Positions 11,525-21,829 of a DNA stretch of 64,000 bases are shown here, piece by piece. The DNA lies in contig OZ010800.1 in the NCBI GenBank assembly GCA_963932465.1, positions 36,818,352 through 36,882,351 on the forward strand, in the 5' to 3' direction. Each line of letters begins with the position of its first letter. The stretch's first letter is position 1. The notes beneath the pieces were generated by a model, which had not been told where the DNA came from, did not search any database, and was given only the letters and a program-made list of their open reading frames with translations. The DNA is from Maratus speciosus. Taxonomy: Eukaryota; Arthropoda; Arachnida; Araneae; Salticidae. The position numbers and the translations under genes were made by a program.

Positions 11525-11628
11525 CTTGTGGAGATTTCGCAAGCAACACCTGCATTAGACTGAGTGTCTCCGTATTTTCCGCTTCGAGATTAAACAAGTT
11601 GGAAATTGCTCGACAAACGTGTCAAATG

Positions 11629-12346
11629 AGGTGCGTTCGTACTTTAACTAGTTTTATAATCATTTTTTGCACCCCATATTATACTGAATGTATAATTTTT
11701 TGCACTTCATGAAGTGCATAGTCTGATACATCATTAAAATGCACTTCGAATATTTTTTTCCCATTCCCCGTAATGTAACGGAACACTTTTGACTGTCCCT
11801 GTAATTAAACTATACATATGATTTTCCTAAAATTTGAAATAGCTCAACAAAATTTTGCAACAATTATATCTTTAAAATTTCAGACCATTCGGAAGGCTCT
11901 AATATCATTAAAATCCACTTGCAATAATTTTTCCCATTGGCCGTAATGTAAAGAAAAACTTTTGACTGTCCCTGTAATTTAACTATACATCCAATTTTCA
12001 TAAAATTTCAAATGGCTCGACAAAATTTTGCAACAATTATACCTTTAAAATTTCAGATCATTCGGAAGGCTCTAATATCATTAAAATCCACTTGCAATAA
12101 TTTTTCCCATTGGCCGTAATGTAAAGAAAAACTTTTGACTGTCCCTGTAATTTAACTATACATCCGATTTTCATAAAATTTGAAATGGCTCGACAAAATT
12201 TTGCAACAATCATATATTTGAAATTTCAGACCAATCGGTTGGGTAGTTTTTGCTCTGTTACATGCGGACAGACAGACGGACGGACGGACGGACGGACTGA
12301 ACGACGACTATAGGTGCTACGTATTTATATAATTACGAACGCACCT
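11629..12346. mobile_element. 0.7-kb MITE with ~172-bp tandem units inside the 5' LTR
   Basis: Ends are AGGTGCGTTCGTA and TACGAACGCACCT, a perfect 13-bp inverted pair. Between them are three tandem units of about 171-174 bp, starting at TCATTAAAATCCACTTG-like phrases near 11733, 11907 and 12078. Then come a GACA/GACG microsatellite (12267-12298) and a short tail. The 3' LTR at 24293-24305 lacks the insertion. A diverged copy of the tandem unit lies at 35130-35220. The tandem core plus microsatellite recalls Helitron-like elements, but the perfect TIR argues for a DNA transposon. Confidence 0.7.
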
Positions 12347-12444
12347 AAAAAGGAAACGAGCCTTAACGAAGCTGTGTGAAGTAAAAATGCAGAAGAAGTA
12401 AAGAGAACGAAATGAGTTCGACGACGGAAGGTTTTTTTTAATAA

Positions 12445-13265
12445 GGAAAGCGCAGAACTGTAAACACAAAGCTTGCGCAGTTATGATGCGCAGTAACTTA
12501 GGGCAAAACATTGCCGAGTTTGATAGGGCGATCTGTGTATTTTTCGGCGTATCTTATTTTAATTAACTCACCTATGCTTAAAATTTGAGCTTTCCAGTCA
12601 AAATAAGGTGTGTGGATAAATTAAATGGGATGAATACCCATGCATATCAATTTACAGACCCGTAAACTATCTCGAAATGTGAATAGGGAGATATTTACAT
12701 TTATGGGTGCACGTACATAATTTATTTTGCAGACCTATTGATTGAATAGACTTTCCCAGCCCGATGAAGGTTTAATTTTGAAGGTTGTGAAAAGAAAAAA
12801 AGTCAAGAGAACTTCCTTGCTGCACAGTCTTTATAATTAATTGCCTGTGCAGTAAGGAATTTCCCTTAGATAAACTCCTCATGCTTAAATTAGCATCAGA
12901 ATGTTTTGACTGAAGTTGTGACACCATAGCATTGCAATGGGCATTTGCTGTGTAAAGATTAGGAACGGAATTCTCCAGGTAAATTATTTTTGTATCGCGG
13001 TGGATCTTTTTTTGTTATTTATCATTAGTTTTGATATGTGTAGAGTTTTCAATGTACCTAGCATTATTTATTTATAAAAACATAAATAGATCTAAAAGTT
13101 GTATGCAATGATTAACAATGAAATATTTAAAATAAAACTTTAACAAATCATGTAAAGTGCAAAAATGTTATTGTGTATGTATAAAGAAAACCTTAGTGCA
13201 GTTTTCTGATTAATTAATGTCTATGTTTCATTGAAAGTTAGTTTGTTAGGAAATTTTTTTTCTGT
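12445..13265 (+). repeat. Left inverted arm of the 9.2-kb unit
   Basis: Pairs with the reverse complement of 20123-20198 plus 20855-21660. The terminal 10 bp are perfect. AGGGCAAAACATTG is shared. The middle (about 12520-12750) is poorly conserved. 12755-13165 is strongly conserved, and weaker pairing continues to GTTAGTTTGTTAGGAA near 13235-13255. It contains the possible exon described separately. Confidence 0.65.
12698..12980 (+). other. Possible 5' exon with splice donor inside the arm
   Basis: A TTTTGCAG-like acceptor (about 12728-12735) precedes a conserved block. The block contains an ATG at 12937 opening 14 codons (MGICCVKIRNGILQ) that stop exactly at CAG|GTAAAT (12978/12979). In the inverted copy the donor is an even better CAG|GTAAGT, and 11 of 14 residues are kept, but ATG has become TTG. 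Similarity continues about 190 bp past the donor. No downstream exon is recognised. It may be a captured promoter-exon of a host gene or chance. Confidence 0.3.
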
Positions 13266-13320
13266 TTCCCCTAACAAAAAAAATTGCTCAATTACTTGTA
13301 TGCATCTAAAAAAAATGTCA

Positions 13321-13430
13321 GTACTTTTCTGTTAGCTGGGCGCCAGTGTTTATATATACACTACACACACATGTAAATTTATAGATGTATATGCATATAT
13401 AACACTGGTGCCCGGCTAATGGAAAGTACC
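13321..13430. mobile_element. Palindromic MITE, GCCGGGCGCCAGTG family, 110-bp copy
   Basis: GTACTTTTCTGTTAGCTGGG at left pairs with CCCGGCTAATGGAAAGTACC at right around an AT-alternating core. Full but diverged copy of the element at 19932-20122. Confidence 0.8.
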
Positions 13431-13909
13431 AAATTGTCTTTAAAAACTATCCCTCTCTCCAACACCACAGTAATAAAGTTCAGAGAAGAATGTTGAATTT
13501 ATGTAAAATGTGTCAGTTGTGTCTTATGATTGTGGATTAATTTGGTTTTATTAGATTATTTTAATGCATTCCAAGAATAACTTTCAAATAAATGCTTTTT
13601 TTTTTTTTTTTTTTGAAAAGGGCTAATTTTGGTGGAGGCCCCATTTTAAATTCCACTAGCTTAACACATTCACTACCTGGGTTAAAATTAACGTACTTTA
13701 ACTAAGTGTAATCAGATTCTCATGTTTATGACTTTCAGTACCAAGGGTGCATATGTGTCATCACTGGGAATGTCAATGTGTGATCAAGCGATGCCACGTA
13801 CATGCCTCCTCGGTGGTGTATGTATTAAAAAAATGTTTGTCTACTTATAATCCAAACTTTTGGTGGATAGGCTGGGGGAGGAGGAATTTAGATGATTATT
13901 TATTTAATA
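13431..13909. other. Spacer with T-run; no gene seen
   Basis: Unremarkable DNA with an AATAAATG phrase followed by a ~20-base T-run near 13588-13614. The 83-codon ORF starting at 13747 has no recognisable motif and runs into the next MITE. Confidence 0.4.
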
Positions 13910-14559
13910 CAGTAGACTCCCTCAAATCCACACAGCTTGGGGACAGAGGTTGTGAGGATTTTAGAATTTTGCAGATTTCTGGTCATTGCTTTGTTTAATT
14001 TTTTTAAACAGTAATTTGAATGCAATAATGCAGTCAAAATTATAATGAATGATTGTAATATAGTAAAATATTAATATAATTAAGTAAATTAATAAACTAA
14101 AAGGATAAAAAGTAAGATAATTTAAAAACTGATTTAAAATATTAAAAGTAAATGTCAAGTAAATAATTAATAATGTATATTTGAATATGCATAAAAAAGA
14201 TGAGATACATTTTCCTTGAATTATTCAAAGAAACTTTCCTTATGAAAAGTACTCCCTATTAATTCATATCAAAATCATCGTAATAATAACCAAAAAAGCT
14301 TGATTTACATAAATAAATTTGGTAAAACGATTGTGATTACCAGTGACACCCTGATTTTTTTAAAAAATAAATTTATACTCCTTTCATGGAAAACCACGAG
14401 TTCAGTTATATTATTAAAAATTACATATTAAAATACATACGGGATGAAATAAAACTGAAAAATTCTGTAATTTTGCCAAAATTCAAATGAAAGTTTCATT
14501 GTTTACATCTGTAAAGATGTGTGGATTTTAGGCATTTGCAGATTTGAGGGAGTCTACTG
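13910..14559. mobile_element. pogo-type MITE, CAGTAGACTCCCTC family, copy 1
   Basis: The left end CAGTAGACTCCCTCAAATCC pairs with GATTTGAGGGAGTCTACTG at right. TA precedes the left end. Subterminal GGACAGAGGTTGTG...GATTT repeats resemble the ends of the transposase-bearing relic at 15477-16168. A second copy in the same orientation is at 19144-19788. No coding capacity remains. Confidence 0.8.
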
Positions 14560-15363
14560 CATTACTAAAAAGCATTAAATAGGGCAGATAGACTTCTTCC
14601 TTTAAGTAAAAGCTTTAAAACTCAACTAAACCATAAACAAGAAAACATTCTTTTCTAATGAAGCTGTAAATCTGATTATCTAAATTAAATAGTTTATCTT
14701 TCATTGGCTGTTCTGAATTAATAATGTTCACATATTATTATATGTTTCACATAATTATTAGTTCTATGTTTAAAAACTCAGCTTTAAACATAAAAATTGG
14801 AAAATATATCTTTTTTTTTTTTTTTTTTTTTTTTTAGCTAAGTAAGCCATTGCCAGAAGCAAAAGTTGGGTACTTTTCTAGTATTAGTGAGATAGAGAAA
14901 ATAACTTTAATGAGCAGGGCCATCGCTAAGACATTTTTTGCGAGGGGAGAGGACGTTAAATTGCCAAGTCAAATTTCAGTATTTGCCAATTCATTGAGAA
15001 GCAAAAATAAACAGTTCTCGACATTTGCCAAATGGTTTTATAATTTTGTCAAGTTACCACAATTAGAAAATATAATATAGTTCGTATTTGTAAAAAGCCT
15101 AATAATATTACCAATTATACTTATAACTTTTGCCAAGTCTACCAGAAATAGAAAGTGTACTATAGCTTTTATTAAAGTTTTAAACAAATTTGCCAACTAA
15201 GTTTGTAAATTTGCCAAGTGTAATAGCATTTGCCATTTGGGGGGGGGAGAAAAATACTGAAAAATATTCAGACACATGGCTTTTGGATACATATTTTTTA
15301 ATTTGCAAGTTAAATTTCAGTAAAAATTTTTCTACACATATAACAGTCAATACATATAACAGT
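14560..15363. other. AT-rich spacer with TTTGCCAAG phrases
   Basis: A T-tract of about 26 bases (14810-14835) is followed by about 400 bp in which TTGCCAA-type phrases recur irregularly (near 14962, 14982, 15027, 15129, 15190, 15212, 15232) before a G-run. The spacing is not tandem and no protein is recognised. Confidence 0.4.
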
Positions 15364-15476
15364 AGAAAAAAAAAAAATAAAAGTAAACACCTTCTGCTAA
15401 CTCTACAACAAATTATTGTATAAGAAAGTTATTGGTACCAAACGACTGAAAATAAAGTCTACTTTTAATTGATGTA

Positions 15477-16168
15477 CAGTCCACTCTCTCTACTCCGCGA
15501 CTCTATAATCCGTATTATATTTCAAATGTAAACAAACAGTTAAAAAAATTTTTTTAAGCAAGATAACTTACACTCTGAACATAATAAAAGTTGACTGATC
15601 TGATGAATTTATTAAGAATTTTAATAAATTTTTAATGCATTTCTGCATTCATTGACGGATATGTTCTGTGTATCTTGTAAATAACTGTTATACTATAACT
15701 GCTATATTCTGAACGCATTTGTTGGCTATATAAAAGGTAAAATTGCTTTCGAAGACGGGTTAGCTCTTTTGGATAAATATCTTAGTTATTTAGAAAAACA
15801 AACTTTTGTTACTGATCAAGAAATCCCGACTCTTAAAAGGCTTCAAGATTAAATTGCAGAGCATAAATTAAAAGCTATAAAGCAAACCATTATCACTGCG
15901 ATCTTTGAAATTTAAAAATAAGTAGAAATGTTTCTTAATTTTGTATTTTATATCATTTAAATGTACTTCTAATATGGAATATAGTTTTTTTATATAAAAA
16001 AAAAACAATTTCTTTCACTTCTGTATTATTTATTTACAATGGGATTACTATATTTGTTGATAAATCCGAATATTAGAACGTAAACAAAGAAATGACCTAC
16101 AATCCGCAAAATTCTATAATCTGCAAAACCCTTGGTCCTGACCTGTGCGGATTAGAGGCAGTGTATTG
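15477..16168 (+). mobile_element. Truncated pogo/Tigger transposon with TA duplication
   Basis: Ends CAGTCCACTCTCTCTACTCC and the reverse complement beginning CAATACACTGCCTCTAATCC are related inverted repeats with TCCGC motifs typical of pogo/Tigger ends. TA flanks both sides (15475-15476 and 16169-16170). An empty site in the opposite hairpin arm has one TA. Only a C-terminal transposase remnant is left inside. Confidence 0.8.
15745..15915 (+). pseudogene. pogo/Tigger transposase C-terminal remnant
   Basis: The translation starts AFEDGLALLDKYLSYLEKQ and continues to TLKRLQD, then a stop, then AEHKLKAIKQTIITAIFE. This order (amphipathic segment, LxxLxxLQD-like helix, basic stretch, KQTxIT..F tail) is the usual C-terminus of Tigger/pogo transposases. 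One in-frame stop at 15850 and loss of the DNA-binding and DDE domains make it non-functional. Confidence 0.75.
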
Positions 16169-16705
16169 TATATAAAATTTGCTTAGAGGGTTATCTACAT
16201 ATCAAAAGGAGCCCAAACTTTGATTTTTTCAATAGCAATACCCGAGTTTGACACTATAAATAAATTCTACACCCTTCAATTTGTCTAAAAACGAATTTTC
16301 ATAAAATTCATACAAGTCGTTTCAAAGAAATTATTTTAAAATGAGCCTATTTTAAGAGCTGTATCCAAATTGAAGTTCGGTACTTGATTGTTGAAATGCT
16401 ACAGAATGACTATGTCACTTCTATTAATGGTTGCTTCTATTCTTGGCAATGACTATTTCACTTGCTTTATATGTTTCGACTATTGCCAGCCCAAATGTTT
16501 CAATGACATGAGTAAAATATCTTTTTTTTTTTTTTCAAATTATGCTTTTCTGCACATCATAGACTGCCCCTTAAACCATCCTTTTGACTTTTTTAATCAT
16601 CATTCGAAAACTACTTGGAAGAAAAATTTGGAACTGAGACTTCGCATAAAGCAGGACATAATAAATATAAATCTATCAAAAAAATTGTAGGTTGTTGTAA
16701 CTCAT

Positions 16706-16757
<52 letters not shown>

Positions 16758-17377
16758 TAATTTTACAATTCATATCATACAATTTTTAAATTACAAGTTC
16801 ATTGTATTTATATTTCAATTTTTTATTAATATAACTACACAAAAAATTATTGCATTAAGATTATAATTTCAGCATATATTAATAAAAATATGAAAATGTA
16901 ATTTAACATTAGAAGTTCTAAATTTTTATTGTTTGTAATTCAAAAACTTATCATCCAAATGACTTGAAATTCTAGGCATAGTTTGAACCAAAGATTTAAA
17001 ATATTTTGTCAAAATTGGCTGTTGCCATTGAGAAAAACAAAGTTTGGCCTGGTTTTGATTTGTATATGCCCCCTAAGCAAATTTTATATACATCAATTAA
17101 AAGTAGACTTTATTTCCAATCGTTTGGTACCAGTAACTTTCTTCTATTGTAATTAGTTGCAGAGTTAGTAAGATGTGTTTACTCTTTTTTTTTTTTCCAC
17201 GGCTGTATTTTATTTTTATAAGTGAATAGAAATTTGTATTTATTGTGACGTCAGAAAAATAGCAATTATTGTTTTTTTTTTTTTAATCTTTATGCATTTC
17301 TGGATAATTTTATTAGATTCTATTTTTTTTTTCATTGCAATTGAATTGAAAATATATTTTTATTTGAATTCATCATG

Positions 17378-17829
17378 TTAAGGGGACTCTTCACTCGCTT
17401 GAGCAAACATTACCCGCTCGGTAATGTTAAACCTATGATCAGGTTATTTTCGAATTTCTTGTTTAAATTTGAATATTTTTAAACTATATAGATATATTAT
17501 ATTTTTTTCTTTGCATAGGATAGTTGAGTGATAGTCTAATAGGGCTATTTTTTATTTTGGTTGCAGATTTTTTTTAATAAAGGTACTTTCACGTTTGGAA
17601 CCGGTTTCGAAAGTGAAACTAACCTTTTTTTAAAAAATCTACAACCGAAATCGAAAAAAAAAAAAAAAAAAAAATAGCCATATTAGAGATTGACCTCAAC
17701 CATCCTATGTAAAAAAAAAAAAAAATTGTTTAACAATATTCCAATTTAAACGAGAAATTCGAAATCAACCTGCTCATAGGTTTAACATTACCAAGAGGGA
17801 ATTTTCAAGTGAGTGAAGAGTCCCCTTAA
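17378..17829. mobile_element. TTAA-flanked foldback element, GGGGACTCTTCACTC ends
   Basis: TTAAGGGGACTCTTCACTC at left pairs with GAGTGAAGAGTCCCCTTAA at right. Pairing continues through the AACATTAC, CCTATGA.CAGG and GAAATTC blocks to a GAACCGGTTTCGAAAGTG centre. TTAA at both edges fits piggyBac-type targeting. No transposase. The centre is shared with the hAT-internal palindrome at 9357-9748. Confidence 0.8.
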
Positions 17830-18289
17830 GCATAAAAGTAAGTACATTCGAACCTCCATATATTGAACTTCCACATATTAAAATTTTCTATATATCGAAC
17901 TTTTAGCAAATCACCGTGTTCATTACATAGAAAACTGTTTCTGTATATCAACTTTTTTCAAGACATATTGAGAGATTTTATTCCACTTTAGACTGTTTGC
18001 CTGTTGTCTCACGAAAAATGAAGGTCAGGGGATAAAGGAAGTTTAGTGAAGGTCACTATGAATCCCACATGCCAGCTGGGGATGACAAACAGATTGTTGT
18101 TCCCCAACTCGTTTTCGAATTTCAGTTGCGACCTGTCCTGTAGTGAAACGCGAACCTCATTGAATCTAACAGAAAAAGTTCGAAAACATGCACTACTTAT
18201 AAAAACCAAGTTCAGTTAAATAAAGGCATTAAAAAAAAACAAGTAACAAGTAGATAATCAATCATCTACATAGCCTACTACTTAAAATT
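17830..18289. other. Pogo-end-like sequence and spacer
   Basis: 17848-17920 reads TTCGAACCTCCATATATTGA and then repeated ATAT(C/T)GAAC phrases, a style common at pogo/Tigger ends, but no partner end is visible. The remainder is spacer; the minus-strand ORF at 18009-18209 has no motif. Confidence 0.35.
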
Positions 18290-18905
18290 TATATTTTGTT
18301 TAAGGGGAGGGGGGAATTTAAAAATCTTTAAACCTTATTTTGGTACTTCTCCATTATTAGGTCGATGAATTTCCAGAAATGAAAATTATTACCAAATCAT
18401 TCATCAAATTGCAACGCCCAATAAACAAAAGGAGGAGTTTAGCTTAGGAGTGTTTTGTTGGGGGAGATTTTAGGAGATGGGGGGGGGGGGGATTTTTTTG
18501 ACAAATTGGAAATCTACCGGAATAAGGAAGATTCTCACCCCTGTTCTAGATTTTAACCCTCTCCCTCCCAAATTTAATTTCCTGCTTTTGAAAAAGGGGT
18601 GCTTTACAATTGCGATTTTACGGTAGTAATTATTTTAAAAACAAAGTAGTACTATTGTTTACCTGAACAACAAACTACCGAATAAAGCAAGTATATGGGT
18701 GAGAATCTTTCTTATTTACTTCTAAATTAATGGTAAAAAGGGTTTTTAAATGACTTAGAAAAAAAATCTCAATTGTAAACCCTGTTTCGAAATTTAACTT
18801 CTTTTGCTTTTGAAGAAGAGGGGGCTTACAAACAGGATTTTACGCATTAATTATTTTTAAAACAAAGTATTATAGTATACCTGAACAACAAATTCGGGGA
18901 TTCCT
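18290..18905. repeat. Duplicated ~230-bp repeat with GATTTTACGGTA end
   Basis: Two tandem diverged units share TTGCTTTTGAA..AGGGG..TTACAA..GATTTTACG (near 18580-18620 and 18805-18845) and GTATACCTGAACAACAAA-like phrases (18655 and 18873). The reverse complement recurs at 57993-58200 inside another element. Likely the end of an unclassified DNA transposon. Confidence 0.55.
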
Positions 18906-19143
18906 TCAAAAGCTATGCTTGGAATGAATAATAATAAAAAAAAAAAAAAACTGAGTAAACAAACCAAATTAATTTATAATCATAAAATACAATTGATACA
19001 TTTTATGTGTATTTAACTTGCTCAACTCTCTTCTCGGAAATTTAAAAATTAAGCCACCTCCCCATTCGCCACAGTAATAGACTTCTTTTTATCTTTTATG
19101 TGACAGTTACACAAGTGATCTCCTAATGTTACAATTTACAGTA

Positions 19144-19788
19144 CAGTAGACTCCCTCAAATCCTCACAGCTTGGGACCAGAGGTTGTGTGAATTTTAGAA
19201 TTTTGCGGATTTCTTGTCATTGCTTTGTTTACACTTTTTAAACAGTAATTTTAATGTAATCAAAATTATAAAGAATCCTTTCAATATAGTAATATATTAA
19301 AATAATTAAGTAAAGAAATAAGCTAAAGTGATAGGAAGTAAGATAATTTTTAAAATGATTAAATTATAGAAAAAAAGGTCAAGTAAATAATAATGCATAA
19401 TTAAATCTGCATAATAAAGGTAAGATACATTTTCCTTGAATTATTGAATGAAACTTGCCTCATAATGGTACCCTATTAATCCACATTAAAATCATAAAAT
19501 AAGGAAATTTTATTTCAGGTTTAGCCAGTCTTAATAACCAAACAATCTCGATTAATACGTAAAAAGATTGATTACCAAAGATATTAGCAATATCTTTTTT
19601 TCAGAAATAAGTTGTACTTCCTTCATGAAAAACCATGAGTTCAGCCATATTATAGAGAATTAATTACATATTAAAATACAAAAGGAATGATATAAAACAA
19701 AAAAATTCTGTAATTTTGCACCTACATCTAAATTGAAAGTTTCATTGTTTACACCTGTGATGATGTGCGGATTTGGGGGAGTCTACTG
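19144..19788. mobile_element. pogo-type MITE, CAGTAGACTCCCTC family, copy 2
   Basis: Same ends and interior as 13910-14559, in the same orientation. TA flanks both edges (19142-19143 and 19789-19790), as expected for Tc1/mariner/pogo elements. Non-coding. Confidence 0.85.
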
Positions 19789-19931
19789 TATTGTCTGTAT
19801 TCCTACACTTACTCAGTAATAATGTCTATACTGCTAATTTCCTAATCAGCAATCCTAAAATATAGTCTTTTTTTTATGAAAAAAAAGAGGAATTCCCAAC
19901 AAACTAACTTGGAATGGAATATAGAAAATAA

Positions 19932-20122
19932 GGTACTTTTCGGTTAGCCGGGCGCCAGTGTTATATATACATATATATTTATGTATACATGTATGTATAT
20001 ATACATATATATATATGTGTATATATACAATATGTGTATATGTATATATATGTATATTTACATATATGTATGTATATAAATATGTATATGTAATACTGGC
20101 GCCCGGCTAACCGAAAAGTACC
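19932..20122. mobile_element. Complete palindromic MITE, GCCGGGCGCCAGTG family
   Basis: GGTACTTTTCGGTTAGCCGG at left is the exact reverse complement of the right end CCGGCTAACCGAAAAGTACC. About 120 bp of alternating AT/GT sequence lies between. This copy is the reference for the split copy at 11473/24759. Confidence 0.85.
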
Positions 20123-20198
20123 GAAAATAATAGTAAATCAGAGAAAACTGCACTGAGGCTGTCTAATACATGCACTTAAAATTTTTTGCACTTCACAT

Positions 20199-20854
20199 TA
20201 GGGATGAACCGGATATTGATTTTGCCAGATATCGGATATCCAAAGCTCCTTTGCCTGCTAGATACAGATATCCGGCACTAGATATGCTTTTAGTTATGAT
20301 GTATGTTTATTTACTTCTTTATATAATCCCATCTCAGAACAATAAATTACAAACATGTTTCACACATTAGTAAAACATTTTAAATATATTGAAATATTAT
20401 TTATAAAAAGGGCTTGAAATTCAAATATCTTTAAAACATACTATTTAAAAAATGACATCAATACAGACATGACAAAGTAATATCGAAATAATTTAAATCA
20501 ACTACTCAAGTTAATTATCTAAAATGTTTATTTTTATTAAAATAAAGAAACAGGATCAAGTTTTTATATACCATGTCAATTTTTCAACTTTCATCTAATG
20601 TTATGGGCAATTAACAATAGGGTTGATAAATGAATTTCTCAATTTAGATTGTATTCGATTTTCTGATGCTAAAGCCGCTTTCACAAGTTACACTTTTGAC
20701 AAGTTGCACAGAGCAACTTTTATCACTCTGGAAGTTTTCTGAAATGCATGGTTATGTTTTCATGTTTGTAATGGCTAAACATGTTTGTTATAAGTTTTTA
20801 AGGAAACTTTGCGAAATCTAATTGCCATCATTTCAGATATCCGTTGCATCCCTA
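20199..20854. mobile_element. hAT-type MITE with 8-bp target duplication
   Basis: Left end TAGGGATGAACCGGATATTG; right end ATATCCGTTGCATCCCTA. Flanks are CTTCACAT (20191-20198) and CTTTACAT (20855-20862), an 8-bp duplication with one mismatch. It interrupts the right arm of the 9.2-kb unit: the opposite arm reads through ATGTAAAGTGCAAAAA without it. Repeated GATATC(C)GG motifs sit near the left end. Non-coding. Confidence 0.8.
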
Positions 20855-21660
20855 CTTTACATGACTTGTTAGAGTTTTATTCTAAATATTTCATTATTAA
20901 TCATTGCTTATAATTTTTAGATAGTTATGTTTGTAAAAATAAATATTGCTAGATACATTAAAAATTTACACATATCAAAACTAATGATAAATAACGAAAA
21001 AAATGATCCATCGTGATGCAAAAATAACTTACCTGGAGAATTCCGTTCATAATCTTTACAAAGCAAATGCCCAATGCAATGGTATGGTGTCACAACTTCA
21101 GCCGAAACACTCTGATACTAATTTAAGCATGAGGAGTTTATCTAAGGGAAATTCCTTACTGCATAGGCAATCAATTATAAAGACTGTGCAGCAAAGAAGT
21201 TCTCTTGACTTTTTTCTTTTCACCAGCTTCAAAATTACATCTTCATCGGGCACGAAATATTTTTAAACATACTAAACAACCATTCAGCTTTGTTAGTTAA
21301 AAGAAAATCTACATTATTTTATTAAAATATTAAGAAAAGATCTGTAAAAAAATAATTCTCATCATTACAATATAATGCAATGTTAAACAACTTCAGGCTC
21401 ATCTGTCTCCGAAACAATCCATACATTATTTAAATCCGAATAATTAATATTCCGGACTTGCCACACTAATTATAGCTAATCAAATGAAAAATAAATGCTT
21501 CCTGAGTACGAGGATGTAAAAAAAATAAATTCTTATACAAATCTCCTCTATTAAACAAAAATAAACTTAGTATTATGAGCAATACAATTTCTCAATGTTT
21601 TGCCCTGAGATGCTCCCGGTTCGTAGCGTTTGTTTACGTGTGACGTCACGTGCGCTTTCC
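20855..21660 (-). repeat. Right inverted arm of the 9.2-kb unit
   Basis: The reverse complement matches 12445-13165. It carries the inverted copy of the possible exon (donor at 21031-21032, read on the minus strand). A TGACGTCACGTG string lies about 10-20 bp from the outer end and could be a CRE/E-box site. Confidence 0.65.
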
Positions 21661-21829
21661 TTATAAAGAACAGAACATATTTCGATGAAATAAGATTGAA
21701 TATTTACACGGACGTAAGAAAATCTCAGAAATATATTCGACGACGTCCTGAATTACAGACTTTAAGCTAATTAAAGAACGAGAAGAGTGTTTATATCTGT
21801 ATTTTTTATTTGTGTGCTCGTCCCAATAA

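Larger units (their letters stand above)
15364..17198. repeat. Long hairpin interrupted by a pogo element
   Basis: The left arm, 15364-15476 plus 16169-16275 (weakly to about 16320), pairs with 16970-17198. Shared blocks include TTGGTACCAAACGA, AAGTCTACTTTTAATTGATG and AAATTTGCTTAG. In the left arm the pogo element splits GATGTA|TATAAAATTT, whereas the right arm has it uninterrupted, giving a clean empty site. The loop contains a ~46-base T-tract (16707-16752). Confidence 0.7.
12445..21660. mobile_element. 9.2-kb unit with long inverted ends, inserted in the LTR
   Basis: It begins GGAAAGCGCA and ends TGCGCTTTCC, followed inward on both sides by a shared AGGGCAAAACATTG block and a ~420-bp inverted segment about 92% identical. 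Flanks are TAATAA (12439-12444) and TTATAA (21661-21666). The uninterrupted 3' LTR has a single TAATAA at 24392-24397, which acts as an empty site and suggests a 6-bp target duplication with one change. The interior holds pogo, hAT and foldback insertions but no intact ORF. A segmental insertion by another mechanism is the alternative. Confidence 0.6.

Noticed and set aside
11524..11530. Exact target-site duplication of the LTR element
   Set aside because: Both flanks are AT-alternating (TATGTAT-like), so several lengths fit equally well and none can be chosen.
16615..16866. 83-codon ORF with a long phenylalanine run
   Set aside because: It is produced by the ~46-base T-tract.
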